Below are positions 46,432 through 56,539 of a stretch of 64,000 nucleotides of DNA, piece after piece. The number at the start of each line of letters is the position of its first letter. The first letter of the stretch is position 1. The stretch lies in NCBI RefSeq assembly GCF_003697345.1, contig NZ_RFLY01000008.1, positions 1 to 64,000 on the forward strand. The letters are read 5' to 3'. A program made the translations under genes and the position numbers. The stretch comes from Solilutibacter pythonis (GTDB taxonomy: Bacteria > Pseudomonadota > Gammaproteobacteria > Xanthomonadales > Xanthomonadaceae). The notes beneath the pieces are model-generated. The model saw nothing but the letters and a program-made list of their open reading frames with translations, did not search any database and was not told the origin of the DNA.

Positions 46432-47394
46432 ATGAATGCAGTTTCCCTGCCCGCTCCCAGCAACCGCGATGCCAAGGACGCACGCAACGACAGCACCTTC
46501 CGCTGGCTATTGACGGCCGCTTCGATCTTCGTCCTGTTCACCCTGGCCGCCGCGGCGCTATCAATGCTGTGGGGCGGGCGCGAGGTGTTGTCGAGCGAGG
46601 GCTGGCGTTTCTTCACCTCAAGCGACTGGAACCCGGTCGAGAACAAATACGGCGCGCTGGTGCCGATCTACGGCACCATCGTCACCGCCATCATCGCCAT
46701 GCTGATCGCCGTGCCGGTCAGCTTCGGCATCGCCTTCTTCCTGACCGAAGTGGCGCCGCGCTGGATGCGCGGGCCGGTGGGCACGGCGATCGAGCTGCTC
46801 GCCGGCATCCCGTCGATCATCTACGGCATGTGGGGCTTCTTCGTGTTGATGCCGGTCATGCGCGAACACGTCATTCCATACCTGGACAGCCATCTCGGCC
46901 CGATCCCGGTGATCGGAAAACTGTTCCAGGGCCCGCCGATCGGCGCGGGCATGCTGACCTCGGGCATCGTGCTGTCGATCATGGTGATTCCGTTCATTTC
47001 CTCGGTGATGCGCGAAGTCTTCCTGACCGTGCCCTCCCGGCTCAAGGAGTCGGCCTACGCGCTCGGCTCGACCAAGTGGGAAGTGAACTGGGACATCGTG
47101 CTGCCCTACACCCGCTCGGCGGTGATCGGCGGTATCTTCCTCGGCCTCGGCCGCGCGCTCGGCGAAACGATGGCGGTGGCCTTCGTGATCGGCAACAGCG
47201 TGCAATTCACCAGTTCGCTGCTGGAGCCTTCCACCACCATCGCCGCGCTCATCGCCAACGATTTCGGTGAGGCCACCGAGACCTACCGCTCGGCGCTGCT
47301 GCTGCTCGGCTTCGTACTGTTCATCGTGACGTTCATCGTGCTGGCGCTGGCGCGATTGATGCTGATGCGCCTCTCTCAGAAGGAGGGCAACTGA
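46432..47394 (+). CDS. pstC: Phosphate ABC transporter permease PstC
   Basis: A 320-residue inner-membrane permease with six helices. It carries the ABC-coupling EAA-type loop (LKESAYALGSTKWEVNWDI) and the family block ELLAGIPSIIYGMWGFFVL. With PstA it forms the phosphate channel. Its stop overlaps the pstA start (TGATG). Confidence 0.95.
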   Translation: MNAVSLPAPSNRDAKDARNDSTFRWLLTAASIFVLFTLAAAALSMLWGGREVLSSEGWRFFTSSDWNPVENKYGALVPIYGTIVTAIIAMLIAVPVSFGIAFFLTEVAPRWMRGPVGTAIELLAGIPSIIYGMWGFFVLMPVMREHVIPYLDSHLGPIPVIGKLFQGPPIGAGMLTSGIVLSIMVIPFISSVMREVFLTVPSRLKESAYALGSTKWEVNWDIVLPYTRSAVIGGIFLGLGRALGETMAVAFVIGNSVQFTSSLLEPSTTIAALIANDFGEATETYRSALLLLGFVLFIVTFIVLALARLMLMRLSQKEGN

Positions 47395-48284
47395 TGAACG
47401 CCACCGCGCTCAAGCCCAAGGATTTCGAGAAGGCCGACGCCCTCTATCGCCGCCGCCGCTTCACCAATCTCATCGCGGTGAGCCTGGCCAATCTGGCCGC
47501 GTTGTTCGGCCTGTTCTTCCTCGGCTGGATCCTGTGGACGCTGATCAGCAAGGGCATCGCCCATCTCAACCTGGCGCTGTTCACCATGGATCAGCCGCCG
47601 CCGATGGAGCAAGGCGGCCTGCGCAACGCCATCGTCGGCAGCCTGATGATGTGCGCGATGGCGGTGATGATCGGCACGCCGCTCGGCATCGCCGCCGGCA
47701 CCTGGCTTGCCGAATACGGCAACCGGGCCAAGCTCGGCACGGCGGTGCGCTTCGTCAACGACATCCTGCTTTCGGCGCCCTCGATCGTCCTCGGCCTGTT
47801 CGTCTACGCAATGTTCGTGATGCAGACCGGCGGCCGCTTCTCGGCGATCGCCGGCGCCGTCGCCCTCGCTTTCATCGTGCTGCCGGTGGTGGTGCGCACC
47901 ACCGACGAGATGCTACGCCTGGTGCCGGTACAGATGCGCGAGGCCGCGCTCTCGCTGGGCGTGCCGCAATGGAAGGTGATCGTGCAGGTGTTGTATCGCT
48001 CGGCGCTGCCGGGCATCGTCACCGGCATCCTGCTGGCGCTGGCGCGCATTTCCGGCGAGACCGCGCCATTGCTGTTCACCGCCTTCGGCAACGAATTCTT
48101 CAGCCTCAACCCCAACGGCGCGATGTCCGCCGTACCGCTGGTGATGTACAAGTTCGCCGGTTCCGGCTTCGAGAACTGGGAGCACATCGCCTGGGCCGGC
48201 GCGCTGTTCATCACCTTGTTCGTGCTCGCCGTGAGCCTGTTCGCCCGCGCCATTCTGCTGCGCAACAAGATCACCCATGACTAA
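47394..48284 (+). CDS. pstA: Phosphate ABC transporter permease PstA
   Basis: A 296-residue permease with six helices, the conserved [17 protein letters not shown] and [17 protein letters not shown] blocks and the coupling loop [19 protein letters not shown]. It pairs with PstC. The pstB reading frame begins 8 bp before its stop. Confidence 0.95.
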   Translation: MNATALKPKDFEKADALYRRRRFTNLIAVSLANLAALFGLFFLGWILWTLISKGIAHLNLALFTMDQPPPMEQGGLRNAIVGSLMMCAMAVMIGTPLGIAAGTWLAEYGNRAKLGTAVRFVNDILLSAPSIVLGLFVYAMFVMQTGGRFSAIAGAVALAFIVLPVVVRTTDEMLRLVPVQMREAALSLGVPQWKVIVQVLYRSALPGIVTGILLALARISGETAPLLFTAFGNEFFSLNPNGAMSAVPLVMYKFAGSGFENWEHIAWAGALFITLFVLAVSLFARAILLRNKITHD

Positions 48285-49122
48285 TCTCTCTGCCCGGATC
48301 CCCACCATGAACGACGCCCGCCCCGCCATGCAGATGCAGGTTCGCGAAGGCCAGGCCACCATGCCGGCCTCGGTGAAAATCTCCACACGCGGCCTCGACT
48401 TCTACTACGACAAGTTCCACGCGCTGAAGAGCATCAACCTGGACATCCCGGAGAAACGCGTGACCGCGCTGATCGGCCCTTCGGGCTGCGGCAAGTCCAC
48501 CCTGCTGCGCATCTACAACCGTATCTACGCGCTGTATCCGAAGCTGGAGGCCAAAGGCGAGGTGCTGCTGGACGGTGAGAACGTACTCGACCCGAAGTAC
48601 CCGATGAACCGCCTGCGCTCGAAGGTGGGCATGGTGTTCCAGAAGCCGGTGCCGTTCCCGATGACGATCCACGAAAACGTGGCCTACGGCATCCGCCACC
48701 ACGAGAAGCTCTCGAAGTCGGAGATGAACGATCGCGTCGAGCTGGCCTTGCGTCAGGGCGCGCTGTGGGACGAGGTCAAGGACAAGCTCAACCAGAGCGC
48801 ACTGGGCCTCTCGGGTGGCCAGCAGCAGCGCCTGTGCATTGCGCGCGCCGTGGCGCTCCGCCCCGACGTGCTGCTGCTCGATGAGCCGACCTCGGCGCTC
48901 GACCCGATCTCCACCAGCCGCATCGAGCAGTTGGTCGAGGAACTGAAGCACGACTACACCATCGTCATCGTCACCCACAACATGCAGCAGGCCGCGCGCG
49001 TGTCGGATTTCACCGCCTTCATGTATCTGGGCGACCTGATCGAGCACGACGAGACCTCGACCATCTTCTCCAACCCCTCGAAACAGCAGACCGAGGATTA
49101 CATCACCGGTCGATTCGGGTAA
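48277..49122 (+). CDS. pstB: Phosphate ABC transporter ATPase PstB
   Basis: A 281-residue ABC ATPase with Walker [11 protein letters not shown]-loop [10 protein letters not shown], signature LSGGQQQRL, Walker [13 protein letters not shown] and H-loop VTHNMQQA. The first about 30 residues precede the usual PstB start, and internal ATGs at 48307 and 48361 are alternatives. It energises phosphate import and, with PhoU, relays phosphate status to PhoR. Confidence 0.95.
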   Translation: MTNLSARIPTMNDARPAMQMQVREGQATMPASVKISTRGLDFYYDKFHALKSINLDIPEKRVTALIGPSGCGKSTLLRIYNRIYALYPKLEAKGEVLLDGENVLDPKYPMNRLRSKVGMVFQKPVPFPMTIHENVAYGIRHHEKLSKSEMNDRVELALRQGALWDEVKDKLNQSALGLSGGQQQRLCIARAVALRPDVLLLDEPTSALDPISTSRIEQLVEELKHDYTIVIVTHNMQQAARVSDFTAFMYLGDLIEHDETSTIFSNPSKQQTEDYITGRFG

Positions 49123-49247
49123 ACGGCGGCGCCACGAACGTCCGGCCGTCCTCGGCCTGAACGGTCCGAAGCCCGCAATGCCTCGCCAGGGACAACCGTC
49201 CGGAACCCCGCCGAAAAACAGAATCCGTTTCGAAACAGGATCACCTC

Positions 49248-49958
49248 ATGCCCAACGAACACGACCACATCGTCAAGAGTTACGACGAAGAGCAGCAGCG
49301 ACTCGGCCACGAGATCCAGCGCATGGGCGCGATGGCGGTGGCGCAGCTCGAAGCCGCGCTCGACGTCATCGACCGCCGCGACGACAGCGCCGCCGAACGC
49401 ATCATCGCCAACGACGACGCCATCGATGCGCTGGAACACGAAGTCAGCCAGGACGTGATGAAACTCGCCCTGCGCGGCCCGATGGCCACCGACCTGCGCA
49501 TCATCCTGGTGGCCTTGCGCATCTCCTCGGATATCGAGCGCGTCGGCGACTACGCCGCCAACATGGCCAAGCGCTCGCTGGCACTGAACACCACCCCGGC
49601 ACTGCCGGTCACCGGCGGCCTGCACTCGCTCGGCCGGCTGGCCGCACAGCAGATGCGCGATGTCCTGCGCGCCTATCGCGATCTTGATGCGAACGCCGCC
49701 CAGACGGTGCGCGAGCACGACGCCGAGCTCGATCTCCAATACACCGCGCTGTTCCGCGAGTTGCTGACCTACATGATGGAAGACCCACGCAATATCACGC
49801 CCTGCACCCACCTGCTGTTCATGGCCAAGAACCTGGAGCGCATCGGCGACCACGCCACCAATATCGCCGAGAACATCTGGTTCCTTGCCCACGGCGACCA
49901 GCACCCGCTGCCGCCACGCGAGAAACGCGACGACAGCAGCGTGATCGCCAAGGTTTGA
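49248..49958 (+). CDS. phoU: Phosphate signalling regulator PhoU
   Basis: A 236-residue protein made of two three-helix PhoU repeats, each with the E/DxxxD metal-binding pattern (DIERVGDYAANMAK and NLERIGDHATNIAE). It transmits the Pst transporter state to the PhoR kinase to shut off the Pho regulon. Last gene of the pst operon, followed by a hairpin terminator. Confidence 0.95.
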   Translation: MPNEHDHIVKSYDEEQQRLGHEIQRMGAMAVAQLEAALDVIDRRDDSAAERIIANDDAIDALEHEVSQDVMKLALRGPMATDLRIILVALRISSDIERVGDYAANMAKRSLALNTTPALPVTGGLHSLGRLAAQQMRDVLRAYRDLDANAAQTVREHDAELDLQYTALFRELLTYMMEDPRNITPCTHLLFMAKNLERIGDHATNIAENIWFLAHGDQHPLPPREKRDDSSVIAKV

Positions 49959-49971
49959 ATTCCGCCTTCGA

Positions 49972-49990
49972 GGCCCGCTTCCGGCGGGCC
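49972..49990 (+). terminator. Hairpin after phoU
   Basis: GGCCCGC-TTCCG-GCGGGCC, a 7-bp GC stem with a 5-nt loop, 14 bp after the phoU stop. There is little U run, so termination may be partial. Confidence 0.6.
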
Positions 49991-50079
49991 GAACGCTTTC
50001 TGGCGGAGCACTAACGCTTTCTTCAACCCTTGCCAGCCCCTTGGCGCTACCATCGGTCTCCCCCAAAGGAGATGCTCCG

Positions 50080-50493
50080 ATGAAGTCTCGCAACAAGACC
50101 GCGCTCGCCCTCGGCACACTCGCCGGCTCGCTGGCGCTTTCCGGTGGCGCTTTCGCCATCCAGCCGCTCGAATCCGCCTACATGGGCGATACACCGCCCG
50201 CCCGCCAGGCCGAAGGCAAGTGCGGCTTCAAGCGGATGGATGCCAATGGCGACGGCAAGGTCTCACGTGAAGAATTCGCCGCCGCCCACGATGGCAAGGA
50301 CGACCAGTTCGCAAGCCACGACCTCGATGGCGATGGCAACATCACCCAGGCCGAAATGGACCAATACCGCGCCGACAAGAAGAAGGCTGCCGAAGGCAAG
50401 TGCGGCGAGGGCAAGTGCGGTGCCCAATCGGACGAAGGCAAAAACGACAGCGAAGGCAAATGCGGCGCCGGCAAGTGCGGTGGCAGTCTTTGA
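50080..50493 (+). CDS. Secreted EGKCG-motif RiPP precursor with two EF-hands (HvfA/bufferin-like)
   Basis: A 137-residue precursor. It has a Sec signal peptide (about 1-26, ending AFA); EGKCG near residue 45; two consecutive EF-hand loops, DANGDGKVSREE and DLDGDGNITQAE; and a Cys-rich tail with EGKCGEGKCG, EGKCG and a final AGKCG. Five Cys are present, each inside a GKCG context. In HvfA of Haemophilus, EGKCG Cys residues are converted to oxazolone/thioamide pairs that bind Cu(I), and related bufferins handle copper. AAAGGAG precedes the ATG. Placed 32 bp before the DUF692 gene. The EF-hand part suggests an added Ca2+-responsive or structural module; this is inference. Confidence 0.88.
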   Translation: MKSRNKTALALGTLAGSLALSGGAFAIQPLESAYMGDTPPARQAEGKCGFKRMDANGDGKVSREEFAAAHDGKDDQFASHDLDGDGNITQAEMDQYRADKKKAAEGKCGEGKCGAQSDEGKNDSEGKCGAGKCGGSL

Positions 50494-50524
50494 CCGGATC
50501 GGTTGACAACGGGCGCGCCGGTCG

Positions 50525-51352
50525 ATGACCGGCGCGCTTGCCGATGCCACTGTCGGCCTTGGCTTGCGCCGTGGCCTGCTGAGGGCGATCGAAACCGCGC
50601 CGGCGGGCGATTTCGATTTCCTCGAATGCGCGCCGGAGAACTGGATCGGCGTCGGCGGCGCGTTGGGCGCGCGCTTCGACGCCCTCGCCGCGCGCCATCC
50701 CATCACCCTGCACGGGCTGTCGCTCTCGCTAGGCGGCGCAATGCCCCTGGATGACGACCTGATCGATGCCATCGGCGGTTTCATGCAACGCCACGACATC
50801 CATCACTACAGTGAACACCTGAGCTACAGCGCCGACGACGGCCACCTCTATGATCTACTTCCACTAGCGTTCGACGAAACCAGCACACACCACGTCGCTG
50901 CCCGCATCGATCGCGTGCAACAACGCCTCGGCCGGCGCATTGCCATCGAGAACATCAGCTATTACGCCGCGCCCTGGCAACGCATGCCGGAAGCCGACTT
51001 CATCAATGCCGTGCTCGACGCCGCCGACTGCCAGCTATTGCTCGACGTCAACAACATCTACGTCAATGCCACCAACCACGGCTATGACGCGCGCGCATTC
51101 CTCGCCGCCATGCCGTCCGCGCGCATCGCCGGCTATCACATCGCCGGCCATCACGACGAAAGCGACGACCTCAAGATCGACACCCACGGCACCGCGGTCA
51201 AGGAAGATGTCTGGTCGCTGCTGGCACAAGCCTACCGATTACATGGCACCCACCCCACCCTGCTGGAACGCGACTTCAACTACCCGCCCTATGCCGAGTT
51301 GCGAAGCGAGCTGGCACGCATTCGCACGCTGCAAGCCGAGGCGCGCCCATGA
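50525..51352 (+). CDS. DUF692 multinuclear iron oxidase (MNIO), HvfB/BufB-like
   Basis: A 275-residue TIM-barrel enzyme. Candidate iron ligands are the conserved His/Glu/Asp/Asn residues in [47 protein letters not shown] and [12 protein letters not shown] enzymes use two or three iron ions and O2 to rework Cys residues of a precursor peptide (oxazolone/thioamide in HvfA). The adjacent EGKCG precursor is the obvious substrate. The stop overlaps the next gene's start (ATGA), so the enzyme and its partner are coupled. Confidence 0.93.
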   Translation: MTGALADATVGLGLRRGLLRAIETAPAGDFDFLECAPENWIGVGGALGARFDALAARHPITLHGLSLSLGGAMPLDDDLIDAIGGFMQRHDIHHYSEHLSYSADDGHLYDLLPLAFDETSTHHVAARIDRVQQRLGRRIAIENISYYAAPWQRMPEADFINAVLDAADCQLLLDVNNIYVNATNHGYDARAFLAAMPSARIAGYHIAGHHDESDDLKIDTHGTAVKEDVWSLLAQAYRLHGTHPTLLERDFNYPPYAELRSELARIRTLQAEARP

Positions 51353-52098
51353 GTCCCGATGACGCCCTCAAGGCCCGGCAATTCGCTTTCGCCGCCCACC
51401 TGCGCGATGCCGGGCACCCGCCACCGCCCGGCATCGGCGAGCGCCGGCTGGCGGTCTATCGCACCCTGTTCTTCAACACCATCGAAAACCTGCTGGCCGC
51501 GAATTTTCCGGTGATCCGGCGCACGCTGGGCGCGCACGGCTGGTCATCGCTCGTGTGCGAATTCCATCGCCATCACCGCTGCCAAACGCCCCTGTTCACC
51601 GAAATAGCACAAGAATTCATCGGCTGGCTCGCCGAACACGAATCCGAACACGCACCCTGGCTGCCCGAACTGGCGCATTACGAATGGATGGAACTGCGCG
51701 CCGAGATCGACGACACTCCAGCGCCGCCGCACAACGCCGAGGGCGATCCGCTGAGCGGCATTCCCGTGCTGTCCCCGCAAGCCTGGCCGCTGGCCTACGC
51801 CTGGCCGGTCGATCGCATTGGCCCCGGCTTCGTGCCCGAAACACGCCCGGATACCCCAACCCTGCTGCTGGTGCGTCGCGACCCGACGATGAAGCCGCAC
51901 TTCGCCGCGCTCTCCCCACTGGCATTCAGACTGTTGCAGATCATCTCGACGAATGACGCTGCCGATGGCGCGACACTGCTGCAAGCGCTCGCCACCGAAG
52001 CCGGCCTGCCAGACGACACCATCTTCCTTGCCGAAGCACGCACCATGCTGCAACGCCTGCGCGATGAAGGCACGCTGATCGGCACCCGGCCCCCCTGA
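51349..52098 (+). CDS. DUF2063 partner protein (HvfC/BufC-like)
   Basis: A 249-residue protein with the DUF2063 N-terminal domain ([20 protein letters not shown], through about 95) and a C-terminal winged-helix-like part. In known pairs it forms a complex with the MNIO enzyme and helps recruit the precursor. It is directly coupled to the DUF692 gene. No DoxX/HvfD gene follows; 145 bp without features separate it from the next gene. Confidence 0.9.
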   Translation: MSPDDALKARQFAFAAHLRDAGHPPPPGIGERRLAVYRTLFFNTIENLLAANFPVIRRTLGAHGWSSLVCEFHRHHRCQTPLFTEIAQEFIGWLAEHESEHAPWLPELAHYEWMELRAEIDDTPAPPHNAEGDPLSGIPVLSPQAWPLAYAWPVDRIGPGFVPETRPDTPTLLLVRRDPTMKPHFAALSPLAFRLLQIISTNDAADGATLLQALATEAGLPDDTIFLAEARTMLQRLRDEGTLIGTRPP

Positions 52099-52242
52099 TC
52101 CCAAGCACCCACGCAGCACGCACAAACCGCCAAGAAAAACCCCGCCTCGACACCTGTACGGGCCACCTGGAAAACCATCAGCCGATCCCTGTCCGGCCCA
52201 TACCCGTTCACGCCTCCCACGGGCAACGATTAAACTGCGCGC

Positions 52243-52887
52243 ATGTCCGACCCCACCTCGCCCAGCACCCTGCGGATTTCGATGGCCGGCCGCTTCCGCG
52301 GCTTTCTGCCAGTGGTGGTGGATGTCGAAACCGGCGGCTTCGACTGGAACCAGCATGCGCTGCTGGAAATCGCCGCCATACCGCTGGACCTCGACGAAAA
52401 CGGCCAACTGGCCCTAGGCGAGACCGCCTGCGCTCATCTCGACCCCGCGCCCGGCACCAAGATCGACCCGAAATCGCTGGAAATCACCGGCATCCAGCTC
52501 GACCATCCCTTCCGCCTCTCCAAACCTGAGAAGGAAGCGCTCGATCATGTTTTCGCCAAGGTGCGCTCGGCGGTGAAGAAACACCACTGCCAACGCGCCA
52601 TCCTGGTCGGCCATAACGCCCATTTCGATCTCAACTTCCTCAACGCCGCCGTGGCCAGGACCCGGCACAAGCGCAATCCGTTTCATCCCTTCAGCGTGTT
52701 CGACACGGTGACGATGGCCGGGCTCGCCTACGGGCAGACCGTGCTGGCGCGCGCCGTGCAAGCCGCCGGCATGACCTGGAACGCCGCCGATGCGCACTCC
52801 GCCGTGTACGACGCGGAAATGACCGCCAAGCTCTTTTGCGCCATCGCCAACCAGTGGCCGCGCGTTCTGCCGCCGCCCGCGCCCTGA
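52243..52887 (+). CDS. rnt: Ribonuclease T
   Basis: A 214-residue DEDDh exonuclease: motif [11 protein letters not shown], motif [13 protein letters not shown] and motif III with [12 protein letters not shown]. RNase T trims the 3' ends of tRNA (CCA turnover) and matures 5S and 23S rRNA. Convergent with rlmB. Confidence 0.93.
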   Translation: MSDPTSPSTLRISMAGRFRGFLPVVVDVETGGFDWNQHALLEIAAIPLDLDENGQLALGETACAHLDPAPGTKIDPKSLEITGIQLDHPFRLSKPEKEALDHVFAKVRSAVKKHHCQRAILVGHNAHFDLNFLNAAVARTRHKRNPFHPFSVFDTVTMAGLAYGQTVLARAVQAAGMTWNAADAHSAVYDAEMTAKLFCAIANQWPRVLPPPAP

Positions 52888-52920
52888 CCGCCCAGCCACC
52901 GCCGGCTTCGAGCGGCGGCG

Positions 52921-53664
52921 CTACGCGCGTTGACGCACCGCCTCGAACAGCGCCACGCCCGTCGCCACTGAAACATTCAGACTCTCCATCTCGCCCGGCA
53001 TCGGGATCTTCGCCAACCCATCACAGTGCTCGCGGGTCAACCGACGTAGGCCATCGCCCTCGCCGCCCAGCACCAGCGCCACGTCGCCCTTGAGGTCGAT
53101 GGCATACAGCGAGGCATTGGTTTCGCCGGCCAGCCCGTAAACCCACACGCCCAGCTTCCGCAGATCGCGCAACGTGCGCGAAAGATTGGTGACGGCGATC
53201 ACCGGGACGCGATCGGCCGCACCGGCCGAAGTCTTACGCACGGTGGCATTGACCTGAACCGCCTTGTCGCGCGGGATCACCACCGCCGTCGCATTGGCCG
53301 CCGCCGCAGAGCGCAGACAGGCGCCGAGATTGTGCGGGTCCTGCACGCCATCGAGCACCAGCAGCAAGGCGCGCCCCGCGGCGGCCTCGACCAGCGGCGC
53401 CAGTTCGTGCTCGCCCCAGGTCTTCGCCGCCTGATAGCGCGCCACCACCCCTTGGTGACGCAAGCCGCCGGCCACACCGTCGAGCGCCTGCTGCGCGACC
53501 CGGCGCACCTCGATACCGCGCCGCCGCGCCTCTGATTCGATGTCGGCCAGCCGCGCGTTCCGCCCCCCGGCCTCGACCAGCACTTCGCGGACATTCGCCG
53601 CATCGTGCGCCAACGCCGAGGCCACGGCATTGATGCCGGCAATCCATTGGGAAGCTTTGCTCAT
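52921..53664 (-). CDS. rlmB: 23S rRNA (guanosine-2'-O-)-methyltransferase RlmB
   Basis: A 247-residue SPOUT (TrmH-type) methyltransferase. Motif 1 is DGVQDPHNLGACLRSAAAA, motif 2 LVLGGEGDGLRRL and motif 3 IPMPGEMESLNVSVATGVALFE. It methylates G2251 in E. coli numbering. It starts at MSKASQWIAGINAV and lies 35 bp downstream of rnr on the same strand, the usual pairing. Confidence 0.93.
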   Translation of the reverse strand: MSKASQWIAGINAVASALAHDAANVREVLVEAGGRNARLADIESEARRRGIEVRRVAQQALDGVAGGLRHQGVVARYQAAKTWGEHELAPLVEAAAGRALLLVLDGVQDPHNLGACLRSAAAANATAVVIPRDKAVQVNATVRKTSAGAADRVPVIAVTNLSRTLRDLRKLGVWVYGLAGETNASLYAIDLKGDVALVLGGEGDGLRRLTREHCDGLAKIPMPGEMESLNVSVATGVALFEAVRQRA

Positions 53665-53699
53665 GCCGGCATTGTAGAGCCTGGGCGATGCCGCTTCGC

Positions 53700-56168
53700 T
53701 CAATATTTCCGCTTCTGCCGCCGCGCCGGCTGGCCGCGTTGCGCCTTCTCCACGTCATTGTCCTCGGCCAGACGGAAGTCGATCTTGCGCTCCTCCAGGC
53801 TGGCCTTCAGCACCACGATGCGCACGCGATCGCCCAGGCGGAATTCGCGACCCCGGCGCTCGCCGGTCAGCGTTTTGCGGATGGCGTCGAAGTGGTAATA
53901 GTCGTGCGGCAACTGGGTGACGTGCACCAGCCCGTTGACCTTCGAATCGTCCAGTTCCACGAACAGGCCGAAGCTGGTCACGCCGCTGATCACGCCATCG
54001 AACTCGCCGCCGATGTGCCGTTCCATCCAGGCCGCGCGGTAGCGCTCGTCCACTTCGCGCTCGGCCTCGTCGGCACGGCGCGCGCGCTCGGAGCATTGCA
54101 GCGATAGGCGATCCATCTCACGGGCGCTGTAACGGAAATCATCGACGTCGCCACCGGCCAGGCCGTGCTTGATCGCGCGATGCACCAGCAGGTCGGGATA
54201 GCGGCGTATCGGCGAAGTGAAATGCGCATAGCTTTCCAGCGCCAGTCCGAAATGGCCGACGTTGGCAGGCGAATACACCGCTAGCGACTGGCTCCGCAGC
54301 AACACCGATTCGATCAGCGCGGCGTCGGCGCGCTCGCGCACCTGGTGGATCAACGCGGTGAAATCGCGCGGATGCACGCGGCTCCACGGCGGCATCGACA
54401 ATTTGAACTCCTTGAGGAACTCCTGGAGATCGGCGTATTTCTGCTCCGGCGGCCGCTCATGGATGCGGAACGGGGCCGGAATGCCGGTTTTCAGCAGGTA
54501 TTTCGCCGCCTCCACATTCGCCGCGATCATGCACTCCTCGATCAGCTTGTGGGCGTCGTTGCGCTGGAGCATGCCGGCCTGAGTCACTTCGCCACGGTTG
54601 TCGAGGACGAAACGCACCTCGCCCGACTCGAACTCGATCGCGCCACGCGACTCGCGCGCCTTCGCCATTCGCTGGTACATCTGGTGCAACTGCCGCACAT
54701 GCGGAAGCAGTTCGCCGATCTTCGCTTCAGCGGCGGCGCGATCCTCCGCCGGAATCCCTTCGCCCACCGCGTTCCAGACCTCGGTATAGGTGAGGCGCGC
54801 GTGCGAATTCATCACCGCCGTGTAGAACGTCGAGGACTTCGGCACACCGTCATTGTCGAGCTTCATGTCGCAAACGAAGCACAGCCGGTCCACCTTCGGG
54901 TTGAGCGAACAGATGCCGTTGGACAAGGTTTCCGGCAGCATCGGCACCACGTAGCCAGGGAAATACACACTGGTGGCGCGCTTCTCGGCCTCCTCGTCCA
55001 GCGGCGTGCCGGGACGCACGTAATGCGAGACGTCGGCGATGGCGACCACCAGCCGCCAGCCGCCACGCACGCGCTCGCAATACACGGCATCGTCAAAATC
55101 CTTGGCGTCCTCGCCATCGATGGTCACGAGCGGCAAGCCGCGCAGATCGGCGCGCTCACGCAGATCGGCCGCGACGACTTCCAAAGGCACGGCGGCGGCT
55201 TCGTCCAGCACCGCCCGCGGGAATTCGTGCGGGATATCGCGGCCGTGGATGGCCGCTTCGACCACCAGCGAAGGCGTCAGCTTATCGCCCAGCACGGCGA
55301 CGACACGGCCGATCGGCGGGCGGCGGGCATCCTGCGGCTGGGTGATCTCGGCGACCACCAGCTGGCCGGTTTTCGCGTCGTTGCGCTCGGCCTGCGGGAT
55401 CATCACGTTGCGCTGGATACGGGCATCGTCCGGCACCACGAAACCAACGCCGGCCTCCTCCTCGTAGCGGCCCACCAGTCGGGTGACGCCGCGCTCCAGC
55501 ACCTCGACGATCGTGCCTTCGCTGCGTCCGCGCCGATCCATCCCCGTGATCGAAGCCAGCACACGATCGCCGTGCAACACCTTGCGCATCTCCGCCGGCG
55601 GTAGGAACAGGTCTTCGCCACCCCCCGCGTCCGGGCGCAGGAAACCGAACCCCTCGGGATTGGCGATCACCACGCCGGCGATAAGATCGAGCTGCCGGGT
55701 CGGCGCGAAACCGCCACGCCGGTTCTGCAACAACTGCCCGTCACGCACCATCGCACCGAGTCGGCGATCCAGCGCCTCGCGGCGGTCGGGCGCGGTGAGT
55801 CCAAGGAGGGCGGCAATCGCATCGGCATCCAACGGGCCATCGGCATCGCCCAGCACTTGCAGGATGTATTCGCGGCTGGCGATCGGCTCGGCGTAACGCC
55901 GGGACTCACGCTGGAAATGGGGATCGTGATGCGGCCCGCCGTTGGCGGGCATCGCCTGTGGCTTCGCCTTTCGCCCCACGACATCGGCGCGGACATTCGT
56001 CTGGCGGGTTGACTGCTTGTCCGCATGGCTCCGCCCGCCCGGCACGGCCGTGCTGTCAGGCATCCACGGCGCGGCCTTACCGGTTTTCTTCGCCGGTCGG
56101 CGGCCGGGCGCCGCCGACTTGGGATTTCCAGGCTGGCCCACGCTCGTTTTCTTCGTTTTCTTCTTCAT
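53700..56168 (-). CDS. rnr: Ribonuclease R
   Basis: An 822-residue RNase II-family 3'-5' exoribonuclease: a basic N-terminal extension (Lys/Pro-rich, about 1-90), a winged-helix, two cold-shock domains (GVVIANPEGFGFLRPD), the RNB catalytic domain with IDGEDAKDFDDAVY carrying the catalytic Asp residues, an S1 domain (FDGVISGVTSFGLFVELD) and a basic tail (PARRQKRKY). It degrades structured RNA and takes part in quality control. The start at 56168 (MKKKTKKTSV) is chosen; upstream starts run toward the tRNA. Confidence 0.95.
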   Translation of the reverse strand: MKKKTKKTSVGQPGNPKSAAPGRRPAKKTGKAAPWMPDSTAVPGGRSHADKQSTRQTNVRADVVGRKAKPQAMPANGGPHHDPHFQRESRRYAEPIASREYILQVLGDADGPLDADAIAALLGLTAPDRREALDRRLGAMVRDGQLLQNRRGGFAPTRQLDLIAGVVIANPEGFGFLRPDAGGGEDLFLPPAEMRKVLHGDRVLASITGMDRRGRSEGTIVEVLERGVTRLVGRYEEEAGVGFVVPDDARIQRNVMIPQAERNDAKTGQLVVAEITQPQDARRPPIGRVVAVLGDKLTPSLVVEAAIHGRDIPHEFPRAVLDEAAAVPLEVVAADLRERADLRGLPLVTIDGEDAKDFDDAVYCERVRGGWRLVVAIADVSHYVRPGTPLDEEAEKRATSVYFPGYVVPMLPETLSNGICSLNPKVDRLCFVCDMKLDNDGVPKSSTFYTAVMNSHARLTYTEVWNAVGEGIPAEDRAAAEAKIGELLPHVRQLHQMYQRMAKARESRGAIEFESGEVRFVLDNRGEVTQAGMLQRNDAHKLIEECMIAANVEAAKYLLKTGIPAPFRIHERPPEQKYADLQEFLKEFKLSMPPWSRVHPRDFTALIHQVRERADAALIESVLLRSQSLAVYSPANVGHFGLALESYAHFTSPIRRYPDLLVHRAIKHGLAGGDVDDFRYSAREMDRLSLQCSERARRADEAEREVDERYRAAWMERHIGGEFDGVISGVTSFGLFVELDDSKVNGLVHVTQLPHDYYHFDAIRKTLTGERRGREFRLGDRVRIVVLKASLEERKIDFRLAEDNDVEKAQRGQPARRQKRKY

Positions 56169-56278
56169 CCGCTCATGCTCGCACATGCCCGCGTGCAGCG
56201 GACGCGAGCACGCCCACGATGACTTGCCAGGAAGTGTTGACAGCCCATTCATCGCCACCCATAATTCCGCTCCCACCT

Positions 56279-56363
<85 letters not shown>

Positions 56364-56381
56364 ACGGTTGGAATCAAACGA

Positions 56382-56404
56382 CCTCGCGCAAGCGGGGTTT
56401 TTTG
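56382..56404 (+). terminator. Intrinsic terminator of tRNA-Leu
   Basis: CCTCGC-GCAA-GCGGGG stem-loop (one G-T wobble) followed by a run of six T residues. Confidence 0.85.
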
Positions 56405-56539
56405 TTGCCTGGCATCTATTTATCGTTGCAAAACAATGGCTTGTAGCGCCCAGCCGGGCAGCAGGTCGTCTCACCAGATCAAACTGGCTTGCACGGCAAG
56501 TGTGAGTAACGATTCCATGCGTTGCCGACCCCGCAGGCT

